In this document: piece after piece, positions 21,755 to 31,126 of the stretch
Numbering within the stretch: the first letter of the stretch is position 1
How the letters are laid out: the number at the start of each line of letters is the position of its first letter
NCBI RefSeq assembly: GCF_002291445.1
Contig: NZ_CP014137.1
Location: 186,001 to 250,000, forward strand
DNA: 64,000 bases
Source: Brenneria goodwinii
Lineage (GTDB): Bacteria; Pseudomonadota; Gammaproteobacteria; Enterobacterales; Enterobacteriaceae
Direction of reading: 5' to 3'
Notes under the pieces: model-generated
What the model saw: only the letters and a program-made list of their open reading frames with translations
Databases searched by the model: none
What the model was told of the DNA's origin: nothing
Position numbers and translations under genes: made by a program

Positions 21755-23341
21755 TTAAAAACCAGCGGCGCTGCCGTTACTGCGCGGATCGAACGCCCCT
21801 TCCAGCATGCCGTGGGTATGACGGACGATCGCGCCGGCGTGACCGACGGCGTCGCTAAAGCCGTTCAGTAATTCGACGTCATGGCCCAAGGCTCTCAGCG
21901 CATCAACGGTGGCGGGCTTAAATCGATCCTCTAGCTTTAAGGTATCGGACGATTGTCCCCAGGTGCGGCCCAACAGCCAGCGGGGAGCGGTAATCGCCTG
22001 CTGCAAGGATAATCCCTGAAGCACATGGCGAATAAACAGCGCAGCCTGAGTTTGGGGTTGTCCATCGCCGCCCATCGCGCCATAAACCATGGTGCGGCCG
22101 TCAGACAATCTCGCCGCTGCCGGATTCAACGTATGGAACGGTTGTTTGCCCGGCTTCAGCGCCAGCGGGTGGTGAGGATCGAGACTGAAAGTGGCTCCGC
22201 GATTCTGCCAGAGCACGCCGGTACCCGGCAGTACGACGCCGCTGCCGAATTCATGATAGAGACTCTGAATAAAGGAAACGCAAAGTCCGCTACTGTCGCA
22301 TACGCCCATCCAGACGGTATCGCCGGGGCCGTCTCCCGCGTCCCAGGGCGCGGCCTGACGGGTATCGATCTCGTGGGCCATGATGCCCAGTTTGTCGGGA
22401 TCCAGCAGTTCCTGAACGTCCGGCGTCATCATGTTGGGATCGGTAATAAAACGGTCGCGCAACTTGAAAGCCAGCTTGGTGGATTCAACAATACGGTGAA
22501 CGGTTTGACTGTCGTTTAAATCCGCTAGCTCCAGATGGTCGGTTAAGCCGAGGATAGCTAATGACACCAGACCCTGAGTCGGCGGGGCGAGATTATAAAT
22601 ATCGCCCTTGCTGTGTTTTAGGCGTAGCGGCGTGGTGCGTCTGGCATGATAGTTGGCCAGGTCGTCGCCGGTTACCGGCATGCCCAGTTTCGCCATCTGG
22701 GCGGCGAAGTGTTTTGCCAGCGAGCCGCGATAGAAGCTGTCCAGACCTTCCAGCGTCAACAGCGTCAGCGTCCCGGCCAGCTCCGGTTGAGTAAAACGGC
22801 TGCCGGCACGCGGGATCGTCCCCTGAGGCATAAAAACGCGCTCGAACTCCTGAAGATAGATCAGCTCATTATAGTGCTGCGTCAGCGCATCTTCCTGCGA
22901 CTGGGTGATGGGGATGCCGTCTGCGGCATAACGGATGGCGTCGGCCAGCAGGCGCGAAATCGGCAGTGGCGAGCCGCCCAATTCCTGAGAGAACTTCAGG
23001 GCTTCTTGCCAGCCCCCGACGGTTCCGGCCACGGTGAGGGCAGCTTTGGGGCCGCGATGGGGGATCTGCGATTCCCCCTGGTAAAAATCACGGCTGGCAA
23101 GCTGACCTGCCGCGCCAGCGGCATTTATGGCGATCGGTTCGCCCTGCGGCGGCAGAATTAACCAGAAACCATCACCGCCGAGCCCGCTCATATGAGGGTA
23201 AACCACTGAGATGGTCGCCGCCGCCGCCACCATCGCTTCAATGGCGTCGCCGCCGTCACGCAGAATAGCCTGAGCGCTGGCGCTGGCTAAGTGATGTGGC
23301 GTCACCGCCATGCCCAATGGCGCGATATTACTTTGCATCAT
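21755..23341 (-). CDS. Gamma-glutamyltransferase family protein (YwrD-like)
   Basis: N-terminal nucleophile hydrolase related to gamma-glutamyltranspeptidase. These proenzymes cleave themselves in front of a Thr that becomes the catalytic residue. Here GPGDTVWMGVCDSSG holds the likely processing Thr. MGGDGQPQTQAALF corresponds to the substrate-binding glycine loop, and MSGLGGDGFWL is conserved near residue 52. The 528 residues lack a signal peptide, unlike periplasmic E. coli Ggt, and fit the cytoplasmic YwrD-like group. The substrate is unknown. It stands alone downstream of proVWX on the same strand, but 773 bp away. Confidence 0.85.
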   Translation of the reverse strand: MMQSNIAPLGMAVTPHHLASASAQAILRDGGDAIEAMVAAAATISVVYPHMSGLGGDGFWLILPPQGEPIAINAAGAAGQLASRDFYQGESQIPHRGPKAALTVAGTVGGWQEALKFSQELGGSPLPISRLLADAIRYAADGIPITQSQEDALTQHYNELIYLQEFERVFMPQGTIPRAGSRFTQPELAGTLTLLTLEGLDSFYRGSLAKHFAAQMAKLGMPVTGDDLANYHARRTTPLRLKHSKGDIYNLAPPTQGLVSLAILGLTDHLELADLNDSQTVHRIVESTKLAFKLRDRFITDPNMMTPDVQELLDPDKLGIMAHEIDTRQAAPWDAGDGPGDTVWMGVCDSSGLCVSFIQSLYHEFGSGVVLPGTGVLWQNRGATFSLDPHHPLALKPGKQPFHTLNPAAARLSDGRTMVYGAMGGDGQPQTQAALFIRHVLQGLSLQQAITAPRWLLGRTWGQSSDTLKLEDRFKPATVDALRALGHDVELLNGFSDAVGHAGAIVRHTHGMLEGAFDPRSNGSAAGF

Positions 23342-24271
23342 GCCGCTGTTCCTTTTCTTTGTCCGGCTTGTAGGGGAGTTTCAAACGGCGTTAATTCGTA
23401 ATGGTTTTTTTATTACCGTCATGTTCTGTGTTGCCGAGGTCCGCTCTGTTAAGCAACAGTCGTGTTAAGCAAACCGCGTTCCAGTTTTTCCGCTCGGTGA
23501 TAAAACAATTGAACTTTTTGCCTGTATCCCCGCTGCTTTTCAGGTTGCGATATGTTGGCTGCCGATTGAAATCTATTGGGGAGGTAGGATAGGCGTTTTG
23601 TGTTATGGCGCGATGAAACAAAAGACAATGCTGAAACCCGCGTTGCCGATGCTCAGTGGCGGGGGATTGTGCTATGAATCCGCTTAAAGAATGGGACATC
23701 GTCGTGGCAGCGGGCTTCCGCCGCCAAAAACCGCGGGCTGCGGATGTTGGTTCAAGCACCCGAGCGAATTGAGCGTTTGAGTGGTTAACCGTGCCGAACC
23801 GGCGCAGATAAAAAACGCCGCCAGCCGTTGATATCCCTCTCCCGGCTCCCCGGCTTCCGGTTATGCGCGAGGCGGCCGGGGCGCAAAAATGGTGATTTGC
23901 ACAGTATGGGTGCGATCGCCCTTGCTAGGGTTGCGCAATACGCGCGGGCATAATTTTATGTTGGCGCCATGGACGGTTATGCCGCCCATCTTTCACCTGG
24001 CGAACACGTTGCTTTCTCTCTGCCAGCGGTAACATGGCGTTATGTTGATGTTTTTTTAAGAGCCTAGCCCGGCAGGGAATATTGGGAAAATACCATTCCT
24101 TCCTTTAATTAGCCCCTTTATTTTTCTGCGTCTTCCATTTTAAGACGGTAATCATAATTTGCTTATAACCGTCTTGTCTTTCCATCATATTTTGATAACG
24201 ATCATACTTACATAAGAAACAGAATGCTATTAGTCATAAACTCGTCCAAATCACTCCTGGAGTCGTCAATT
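23342..24271. other. Intergenic region before ydiL, no confident gene
   Basis: These 930 bases separate the gamma-glutamyltransferase gene from the ydi cluster. A 122-codon frame on the minus strand (23391-23759) has an unlikely composition and no recognised domain. The right part, from about 24080, is AT-rich and probably holds the ydiL promoter. Confidence 0.55.
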
Positions 24272-24628
24272 ATGAATCATTTGGAACTACAGGCTCTGCG
24301 TCAAATTTTTTTTATGAGTATCGACGAAGCCTCAACTTATATTGCCGGTGATGAAAACAGCGAAAGGTGGCGGCAATGGGAGAAGGGGGAGCAAGACATT
24401 CCACTTTCCGTTATAAAAATCCTGACCTTAATGAATACAAAGCGAAAAGAAAGGATCAACGCCATCATTGAAAAGATAAATAATCGTATCGGGAATAACA
24501 CCATGCGTTTTTTCCCCGATTACGACGCGTTTCGGGCGGTCTATATCGAAGGTGATTATTTAGAGTGGAAAATATATCAGTCCGTCGCGGCCGAACTCTA
24601 TTCTCATAATCTGGAACGGTTGTGCTAA
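24272..24628 (+). CDS. ydiL: YdiL-like DUF1870 protein
   Basis: A 118-residue protein of the DUF1870 family, the same length as E. coli YdiL. The segments MNHLELQALRQIFFMSIDEA, WRQWEKGEQDIP and the strongly conserved IIEKINNRIGNNTMRFFPD and WKIYQSVAAELY are visible. The fold includes a helix-turn-helix-like region, and a regulatory role is plausible but unproven. The ATG at 24272 with ctggag upstream is preferred to the longer frame from 24224. It lies 12 bp before the aroL-like gene, so the two form an operon. In E. coli ydiL also sits next to ydiM. Confidence 0.9.
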   Translation: MNHLELQALRQIFFMSIDEASTYIAGDENSERWRQWEKGEQDIPLSVIKILTLMNTKRKERINAIIEKINNRIGNNTMRFFPDYDAFRAVYIEGDYLEWKIYQSVAAELYSHNLERLC

Positions 24629-24640
24629 AAGGATGGATTC

Positions 24641-25204
24641 ATGTTCAATATCATCATACTTGTCGGCCCGCGCGCGTCAGGTAAAACCACGGTAGGAAAG
24701 ATTTTAGCAGCCCATCTGAAGCTGAATTTCATTGATACGGATGAGGTCGTTCAGAAAAAAACCAGCAAGACTATCGCGCAGATCGTCGATGAGCAGGGGT
24801 GGGATAACTTTCGGAGGATTGAAAGTCAGATATTGAAAGAGGTGACGCTCGCGGGTTGCATTATTGCCACGGGGGGCGGGATGGTGATGGCGAAAGAAAA
24901 CCGCAATCACATGAAAAATAAAGGAATTGTGTTTTATCTTTCGACCTCTGCCGAGACGGTGGTTCAGCGGCTAAAGTCGGACCCGGCCGTGAGCCAACGT
25001 CCTTCGCTGACCGGGTTGTCGATTACCGAGGAGATTGCCGGCATTATCAAAACACGCGATCCGCTCTATCAGGAAACCGCTCACTTTATAATTGATGCTA
25101 ATAACGGGAAAGATCAGGTCGCTCAAGAGATTAATACTATTTATCATACCTTGCTAAAAGATGCCGCTAACGATGCCACGGCGATACCGCCGTTAACGGA
25201 ATAA
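24641..25204 (+). CDS. aroL: Shikimate kinase, AroL-like
   Basis: Phosphorylates shikimate with ATP to shikimate 3-phosphate. The 187 residues show the P-loop GPRASGKTT (9-17), the shikimate-binding DTDE (about 32-35), R58-type FRRIE, the ATGGGMV loop and the lid region QRPSLTG. It resembles E. coli AroL (174 aa) more than AroK. The last 15 residues extend beyond AroL. In E. coli aroL lies elsewhere; its place here, behind ydiL and in front of shikimate/quinate genes, is a notable difference. Confidence 0.88.
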   Translation: MFNIIILVGPRASGKTTVGKILAAHLKLNFIDTDEVVQKKTSKTIAQIVDEQGWDNFRRIESQILKEVTLAGCIIATGGGMVMAKENRNHMKNKGIVFYLSTSAETVVQRLKSDPAVSQRPSLTGLSITEEIAGIIKTRDPLYQETAHFIIDANNGKDQVAQEINTIYHTLLKDAANDATAIPPLTE

Positions 25205-25407
25205 GCCGATTCTGCGCGCTGAAATTGCGGCATGGCTATAATTTTTTGATTGGCGGGAGATACCGGCGCGCCGAGGGTGATTTATCACCTCTATTTTTCA
25301 TAGTATGACTCCCGTCATAAAAATGAATAATATTTTTCATCCGTCACAAATTAAAAAAGGATGATGTCACCGATTGTACGGTAGTTCGCTATTTGAAACA
25401 GAATAAA

Positions 25408-25423
25408 TGTAATCTGCGTCACA
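25408..25423. promoter_or_regulatory. Candidate CRP-binding site
   Basis: TGTAA-tctgcg-TCACA differs by one base from TGTGA-N6-TCACA. The flanks (AAA before, AAA after) also fit. It lies 483 bp upstream of ydiM, far for direct activation, so a promoter further upstream in the gap would be needed. Confidence 0.4.
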
Positions 25424-25583
25424 AAATGATAATCGATGCGAAAGTATTTATAAATTTTGTCTATAGAAACAATCTATAAATTTCTTTAAAAAAAGTAATT
25501 ATTTATTCTCGATGAGAGTTGCTAGCATGGAAATACATGAATAAATGATATTTATGTGTGTCTTACGAATATATTCAGGCAGT

Positions 25584-25620
25584 TATACCCAGTAAATTTC
25601 AAGGCGCAGGAAATGGCAAT
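25584..25620 (+). repeat. Half ERIC element
   Basis: ttatacccagtaaatttcaaggcgcaggaa resembles one end of the ERIC repeat (compare the complement of gcaactcgaaatctattgggtata at the end of the full copy, 59066-59192). The centre and the other arm are not recognisable. Confidence 0.45.
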
Positions 25621-25905
25621 GTCACGGCTCTTCGGGTATTCCGTTTACGCAATAACCGAGAGTAACCAACATATTCGCAACGGGAAAGGCGGCGGAGATA
25701 TGGCGTAAGAGGAATGATTGTCGCGTCTATCGTGATGAGCGCTTACCGTCATCTTCTTTCTCAATACCATAAAAATGGATTTTCCGAGCTTTTAACCGAT
25801 TAAGCATGACGCCGCGCCTTGGCGTCAGGGCTTTTGGGCATCAGGACAGGAAAGGAAATATCAGCCGATTAGATTAAAAATATCCTTTTCTGAAAAAGGC
25901 TTTCT

Positions 25906-27126
25906 ATGAAAAACAATTACATACCGACATCTGTCGGGCTATATATCAACTATTTGGTTCACGGTATGGGCGTCATATTGATCAGTTTGAATATGCCCCA
26001 TCTACAGCAGCAGTGGCAAACCGACGCCGCCGGCGTATCGATCGTTATTTCTTCTCTGGGGATTGGCAGACTGAGCATACTGCTGGTGGCGGGTATGCTT
26101 TCCGATCGCTTTGGCCGGAAGCCTTTCATTTATCTGGGAATGGTCTGCTACCTGGGATTTTTTCTGGGGATCCTCAGTACGCAGAGTATCGTCGTCGCCT
26201 ACTGCTTCGGGTTTCTGGCGGGGATGGCGAACAGTTTTCTTGATTCCGGTACCTATCCGACATTAATGGAAGCGTTTCCCAAGACTCCCAGTACGGCGAA
26301 TATTCTCATTAAAGCGTTTGTTTCCGGCGGTCAGTTCACCTTGCCGTTGATCATCAGCGTATTGGTCTGGTTCGATCTCTGGTTCGGCTGGTCGTTTCTG
26401 ATTGCCGCCGGGATGATGTTTCTGAACGCGATCTATCTGTTCAAATGTCCGTTCCCGCCCCATCATTCTCTCGCCAAAGCAGAGGAAAACCCAAATACGG
26501 TTGAACCGGCGATATCTAAAGATTGCACCTGTTCCATGTTGGATCTCGCCAGTTTTACCGTTTATGGCTACATTTCCATGGCTACGTTCTATTTGATCAG
26601 CCAATGGCTGTCGCAATACGGACAGTTTGTGGCGGGAATGCCCTATACGATGGCCATCAAGCTGCTGAGTATCTATACCGCAGGTTCCCTGGTGTGCGTT
26701 TTTATTAGCGCCGGTCTGGTGAAGAAAACGGTCAGTTCGACCACGCTGCTGATGCTCTATACGTTTATATCGTTCATCGCGTTGCTGACCGTGTGTCTGC
26801 ACCCCACCGTTGCGACGGTGATCGTCTTCGCCTTTGTGATTGGTTTTTCCGCCGCGGGGGGCGTCATGCAACTGGGATTGACGCTGATGGCAATTCGGTT
26901 TCCCCACGCTAAAGGGAAGGCTACCGGCATTTTTTACAGCGCGGGCAGTTTGGCCACCTTCACGATCCCTTTGATTACCGCCAAACTTTCGCAAATCAGT
27001 ATCGCCAGCATTATGTGGTTTGATGTGGGCCTGTCGGCCGCCGGTTTCCTGATTGCTCTGTTTATCGGTTATCGCAGCATGAAAGAGCGTCGTTGTACGA
27101 TGAAAATCAATCAGGTTCAGGTTTAA
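25906..27126 (+). CDS. ydiM: MFS transporter YdiM, putative shikimate/quinate porter
   Basis: A 12-segment major facilitator of 406 residues, close to E. coli YdiM (404 aa): MKNNYIPTSVGLYINYLVHGMG, GMLSDRFGRKPFIYLG (motif A) and GFSAAGGVMQLGLTLMAIRFP. The central cytoplasmic loop (about 185-205) contains a CTC motif. Substrate is not proven in the family. Neighbouring aroL, ydiB and aroD argue for uptake of shikimate, quinate or a related cyclic acid. It is convergent with a LysR gene. Confidence 0.9.
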   Translation: MKNNYIPTSVGLYINYLVHGMGVILISLNMPHLQQQWQTDAAGVSIVISSLGIGRLSILLVAGMLSDRFGRKPFIYLGMVCYLGFFLGILSTQSIVVAYCFGFLAGMANSFLDSGTYPTLMEAFPKTPSTANILIKAFVSGGQFTLPLIISVLVWFDLWFGWSFLIAAGMMFLNAIYLFKCPFPPHHSLAKAEENPNTVEPAISKDCTCSMLDLASFTVYGYISMATFYLISQWLSQYGQFVAGMPYTMAIKLLSIYTAGSLVCVFISAGLVKKTVSSTTLLMLYTFISFIALLTVCLHPTVATVIVFAFVIGFSAAGGVMQLGLTLMAIRFPHAKGKATGIFYSAGSLATFTIPLITAKLSQISIASIMWFDVGLSAAGFLIALFIGYRSMKERRCTMKINQVQV

Positions 27127-27186
27127 GTAAGCGCCGGAAGATTGATCATCAAACCGATAAAAATACGGTTATAGCGCCGTTCCGTT

Positions 27187-28089
27187 CTACTTGAACGGCA
27201 TCGTTTGACAGGAACTGAAGATGAATTTTTTAAACGACTGGGTTGCCGGCGACAACACTTTGTCTTTACGGGTCGCCAGATAGATATAGCGTGTCGGCCC
27301 AGGATCCTTAATGCGCATGACGTGAACATTGGAATGCGAAAGCGTACTGATCCGCGGCATAATCGCAATACCGTAATCAATGCTCACCAGCCCGACCATC
27401 GCCGTATCTTCCTCGACATAACAGGCGATTTCAGGGATCAATTTTTTTTGCATGAACATTTTGTCGATGAACTGACGTAAACCGCTATTTTGTGAAAAAA
27501 AGATGAACGGATAAGGCGTGGTATCTTCCAGGGCGATTTCATGTTGGTTGCGCTGCGCCAGGGGGTGATTTTGAGACGTGACCAGCACCAGTTCCTGACT
27601 GATTAACGGGATAAACTCGACTTCCGGCTCTTCTGGAAGCAGGGAACAGATAGCCAGATCGAACTTGTCCGCCTTAAGGTCTTGTATGATTGACGCGGTC
27701 GTGCCCTGATAAAAACAAAAGCGCTTATTTTTATTGCCGGGAATATGGGTAAAACGATCGATCAGTTGTGGAACCACCGTCTCACCCATGGTGTAAATGA
27801 ACGCCAGACCGATAATGTCGTCGTGATAGCCGCTCATTTGGCGTAGTGCAAGACGACCGTTTTCCAACTCAAGCAACGCATTTTCCACATAGGGTAAAAA
27901 TATTTTTCCGCCTTGCGTTATCCGTACATTCCTGCCGCATTTTTCGAATAACATCACTCCCAGCTCTTTTTCAAGCTCGGATATCGCATGGCTTAAAGAA
28001 GGCTGGGCAATAAACAGACTCGATGCCGCTTCCGTGTAATGCTGCTTTTCAGCCAGACGTTTAAAATAGTGTAATTGTTTTAAATTCAT
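27187..28089 (-). CDS. LysR-type transcriptional regulator
   Basis: A 300-residue regulator. The N-terminal winged helix-turn-helix is typical: MNLKQLHYFKRLAEKQHYTEAASSLFIAQPSLSHAISELEKELGVMLFEK. An effector-binding domain (about 90-295) follows. It is divergent from ydiN, separated by a 758-bp gap, and convergent with ydiM. It probably controls ydiN-ydiB-aroD with a cyclic acid as inducer; this is inference from position. E. coli K-12 has no LysR gene between ydiM and ydiN. Confidence 0.9.
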   Translation of the reverse strand: MNLKQLHYFKRLAEKQHYTEAASSLFIAQPSLSHAISELEKELGVMLFEKCGRNVRITQGGKIFLPYVENALLELENGRLALRQMSGYHDDIIGLAFIYTMGETVVPQLIDRFTHIPGNKNKRFCFYQGTTASIIQDLKADKFDLAICSLLPEEPEVEFIPLISQELVLVTSQNHPLAQRNQHEIALEDTTPYPFIFFSQNSGLRQFIDKMFMQKKLIPEIACYVEEDTAMVGLVSIDYGIAIMPRISTLSHSNVHVMRIKDPGPTRYIYLATRKDKVLSPATQSFKKFIFSSCQTMPFK

Positions 28090-28847
28090 TCAGTCTCTCA
28101 TGGCATTGACGAATTATTTAACATACGGCAGACAGGCGCTACGCCGCGCTGGTCTGGTCACATTACGCGGGGCGGATGCTGCTGCGGTAGCGCGACCATT
28201 TGCAGCAGCATACATCAGGGATAAGAAAAGCTGTGCTACGTTGGTGGCCGATATGCAAAATTATTATGCCGCCGTGCAATATAATATGTCCTCTTGGTCA
28301 TTTGCGGCGGCGAGAAGCGGTAAATAGATTGTTAATTACTGGTCATAATAAACAGGTATAGGTTAATGGTGACTAACCATGGCAAGCGATATCGCGTTAT
28401 TCGAACCCGTTTATCGCACAAGAATGTTTGTTAGTTCACGGTAATAAGATAACTTTGTTATAAGAATTTCTTTTTTTAGCAATAGCTGACGTCATTTTTC
28501 TTTATGTGGGTTAAATAATTTTTAACCACTTCACAAAATTAAAATAATTGTTCGGCAATACCGATACGTATTCATTTCACTGCGCATTATGTGTTGATTT
28601 TGTAAAGACATAAACAACTCGTCAACAATAATCGAACGATTCCTCCCCATCGCGCTTTGCAATAAAGTTGGAAACAAAAACCTTATATTACGTATTCATC
28701 ATTGCCCCTCTTCTATACATTAAATACAGATATTAATTTAACGATATTTTATGAGGTGTATGAATTCAGCGTCACTAAAATAAAATCAAGTAAAACGGCC
28801 GGCATGATCGATGTAATGAAAAATATTAACGATAAACGGAGAAAAGC
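28090..28847. other. Divergent promoter region between LysR gene and ydiN
   Basis: No confident gene. A 75-codon frame (28100-28327) lacks a ribosome-binding site. An inverted repeat TGCTGCTGC/GCAGCAGCA lies at 28177-28185 and 28202-28210. The stretch 28440-28847 is very AT-rich and likely contains the ydiN promoter and the LysR-bound operator. Confidence 0.55.
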
Positions 28848-30083
28848 ATGAGCCAGCATAAGGCCTTCAATGCGCCATTTTTATTAGCCGCCATAGGTAT
28901 ATATCTGAGCTATTTTCTTCATGGCATCAGTGTTATTACTCTAGCGCAGAATATGACCCATTTAGCAGAAAAGTTTAACACGGATAGTGCCGGAATTGCT
29001 TACGTGATTTCGGGGATAGGACTGGGAAGGCTGATCTGTATCCTGTTCTTCGGCGTTATTTCTGACAAATTCGGCAGACGCTCGGTTATTTTTCTGGGCA
29101 TAGCGTTATATATCCTGTTCTTCTTTGGCATTCTCGTCAGCCCTAATCTGATTGTCGCGTTTATTCTGGCTTTCTGCGTCGGTGCGGCGAATGCGGCATT
29201 AGACACGGGAGGATATCCGGCGTTGATGGAGTGTTATCCTAAAACCTCGGGGTCTGCCGTGATCCTGCTTAAAGCGATGGTCTCTTTCGGACAGATGTTC
29301 TACCCCATGTTAGTCAGCTACCTGCTGGTAAGTCATCTTTGGTATGGCTATGCGATGGTCATTCCGGGCGTCCTGTTTGTTTTGGTCACGCTATTGGTGA
29401 TCAAAAGCAAATTTCCCAGTCAGACTGTCGATGCCAATATCGCCAAAGAATTGCCCCAAATGGATAGTAAACCGCTGGCATGGTTGGAAGGGGCGGCCTC
29501 TGTGGTATTTGGCGTTGCCGCATTTTCAACATTTTATGTCATCGTGGTCTGGATGCCGAAATATGCGATGGCCTTTGCCGGCATGGCGGAAGCAGAGGCA
29601 TTAAAAACCATCTCCTACTATAGCCTGGGGTCATTGTTGTGCGTATTTATCTTCGCTTTTCTGCTTAAAAGTATGGTTCGTCCGGTGTGGGCCAATGTAT
29701 TTAATACTGGCCTGTCTGTTATTGCCGCAGCCATTATCTATCTCTATCCGTCCCCGCTTGTTTGTATTGTTGGGTCGTTTATTATTGGCTTCTCTGCCGC
29801 TGGCGGGATATTACAGCTCGGCGTTTCTGTTATGTCCGAGTTTTTCCCGAAAAGCAAAGCCAAAGTTACCAGCATTTATATGATGATGGGTGGATTAGCC
29901 AACTTTATTATTCCACTGATTACCGGTTATTTATCAAATGTCGGGCTGCAATACATCATATTACTGGATGCCGTATTCGCTGCTATTGCCTTTGTTACCG
30001 CGATAATCGTTTTCGTTCGCTACTATAAGGTTTTCAAAATTCCAGAAAAAGACCTGCGTTTGGGTGAGCGTTTTTTTCAATAA
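28848..30083 (+). CDS. ydiN: MFS transporter YdiN, putative shikimate/quinate porter
   Basis: A major facilitator of 411 residues, nearly collinear with E. coli YdiN (421 aa): YLSYFLHGISVITLAQNM, GVISDKFGRRSVIFLG (motif A) and FSAAGGILQLGVSVMSEFFP. It is a paralogue of YdiM, sharing the HG(I/M) motif in the first segment and the FSAAGG motif. cggag lies six bases before the ATG. It heads the ydiN-ydiB-aroD group. The substrate is inferred from the neighbours only. Confidence 0.92.
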   Translation: MSQHKAFNAPFLLAAIGIYLSYFLHGISVITLAQNMTHLAEKFNTDSAGIAYVISGIGLGRLICILFFGVISDKFGRRSVIFLGIALYILFFFGILVSPNLIVAFILAFCVGAANAALDTGGYPALMECYPKTSGSAVILLKAMVSFGQMFYPMLVSYLLVSHLWYGYAMVIPGVLFVLVTLLVIKSKFPSQTVDANIAKELPQMDSKPLAWLEGAASVVFGVAAFSTFYVIVVWMPKYAMAFAGMAEAEALKTISYYSLGSLLCVFIFAFLLKSMVRPVWANVFNTGLSVIAAAIIYLYPSPLVCIVGSFIIGFSAAGGILQLGVSVMSEFFPKSKAKVTSIYMMMGGLANFIIPLITGYLSNVGLQYIILLDAVFAAIAFVTAIIVFVRYYKVFKIPEKDLRLGERFFQ

Positions 30084-30248
30084 AAACAGCCGATAAAAAA
30101 TGAATAGTGAATTAAGTACGGCGATATAAAAATGGTTTTTATTCAAAACCAAAACGACAGGTTCTCTCTATTGGCTTATCGCTAGCCGCAATGGTTATCG
30201 CTGAGTTAAATGAATCAAACATGATAATAATTCAGTAAGGAGTTTATG

Positions 30249-31115
30249 ATGGATGTAACCGCAAAATACGAACTGATTGGATTAATGGCTTATCCTATCA
30301 GGCATAGCTTGTCTCCCGAAATGCAGAATAAAGCGATTGAAGAGGTCGGTTTGCCTTATACCTATATGGCTTTTGAGGTCGACAACACCGCCTTTGGTCA
30401 GGCAATCGAAGGGCTTAAGGCGTTAAAAATGCGCGGTACCGGCGTTTCCATGCCCAACAAGAAACTGGCTTGTAAATATGTGGATGAATTAACCCCGGCA
30501 GCCAAACTGGTTGGCGCAATCAATACCATCGTAAACGACAACGGTTACCTCAGAGGATATAACACTGACGGTACGGGACATATTCGGGCTATTAAAGAAG
30601 CCGGCTTTGATATCAAGGGCAAGAAAATGGTGCTTGTCGGCGCCGGGGGCGCTTCTACGGCTATCGGCGCCCAGGCGGCAATCGAGGGCATCAAGGAAAT
30701 TATGTTGTTCAACCGCAAGGATGAGTTTTACCAAGACGCGCTCGCCTTTGCAAAACGCGTTAATGACAACACGGATTGCACGATTACGGTCAATGACCTG
30801 GCCGACCAGAAAGCGTTCGCCAAGGCGATTGCCAATGCCGATATCCTGACCAACGGCACGAAAGTGGGGATGAAACCGCTGGAAGATATGTGCGTCGTCA
30901 GCGACAAATCGTTGCTGCGTCCAGATTTGCTGGTTTCCGAATGTGTCTACAACCCTCATATCACCAAGCTGTTGCAAATGGCGATGGATGTCGGCTGTAA
31001 AACCGTTGACGGTTATGGAATGTTGTTATGGCAGGGGGCGGAGCAGTTCAAGCTTTGGACCGGGAAAGATTTCCCCTTGGAATATATTAAAAAGGTCATG
31101 GGGTTCAACGCATAG
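30249..31115 (+). CDS. ydiB: Quinate/shikimate dehydrogenase
   Basis: Oxidises quinate to 3-dehydroquinate or shikimate to 3-dehydroshikimate with NAD or NADP, reversibly. The 288 residues match E. coli YdiB. The substrate loop is [12 protein letters not shown] with its Ser pair, then [17 protein letters not shown] with the catalytic Lys and, later, the Asp of NTDGTGH. The nucleotide site is [13 protein letters not shown]. The second of two tandem ATG codons (30249) is preferred, because aaggag is then six bases upstream. aroD follows 11 bp later. Confidence 0.95.
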   Translation: MDVTAKYELIGLMAYPIRHSLSPEMQNKAIEEVGLPYTYMAFEVDNTAFGQAIEGLKALKMRGTGVSMPNKKLACKYVDELTPAAKLVGAINTIVNDNGYLRGYNTDGTGHIRAIKEAGFDIKGKKMVLVGAGGASTAIGAQAAIEGIKEIMLFNRKDEFYQDALAFAKRVNDNTDCTITVNDLADQKAFAKAIANADILTNGTKVGMKPLEDMCVVSDKSLLRPDLLVSECVYNPHITKLLQMAMDVGCKTVDGYGMLLWQGAEQFKLWTGKDFPLEYIKKVMGFNA

Positions 31116-31126
31116 AAGGGCGCAGA

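Larger units (their letters stand above)
25205..25905. other. Intergenic region upstream of ydiM
   Basis: About 700 AT-rich bases with no convincing gene. It holds a candidate CRP site (25408-25423) and a half ERIC element (25584-25620). The length suggests complex control of ydiM. Confidence 0.6.

Noticed and set aside
23391..23759. 122-codon minus-strand frame upstream of the gamma-glutamyltransferase gene
   Set aside because: No recognisable domain, biased composition and no start signal; kept as intergenic.
28100..28327. 75-codon frame in the LysR-ydiN gap
   Set aside because: No ribosome-binding site, Ala-rich low-complexity reading caused by an inverted GCTGCTGC repeat.
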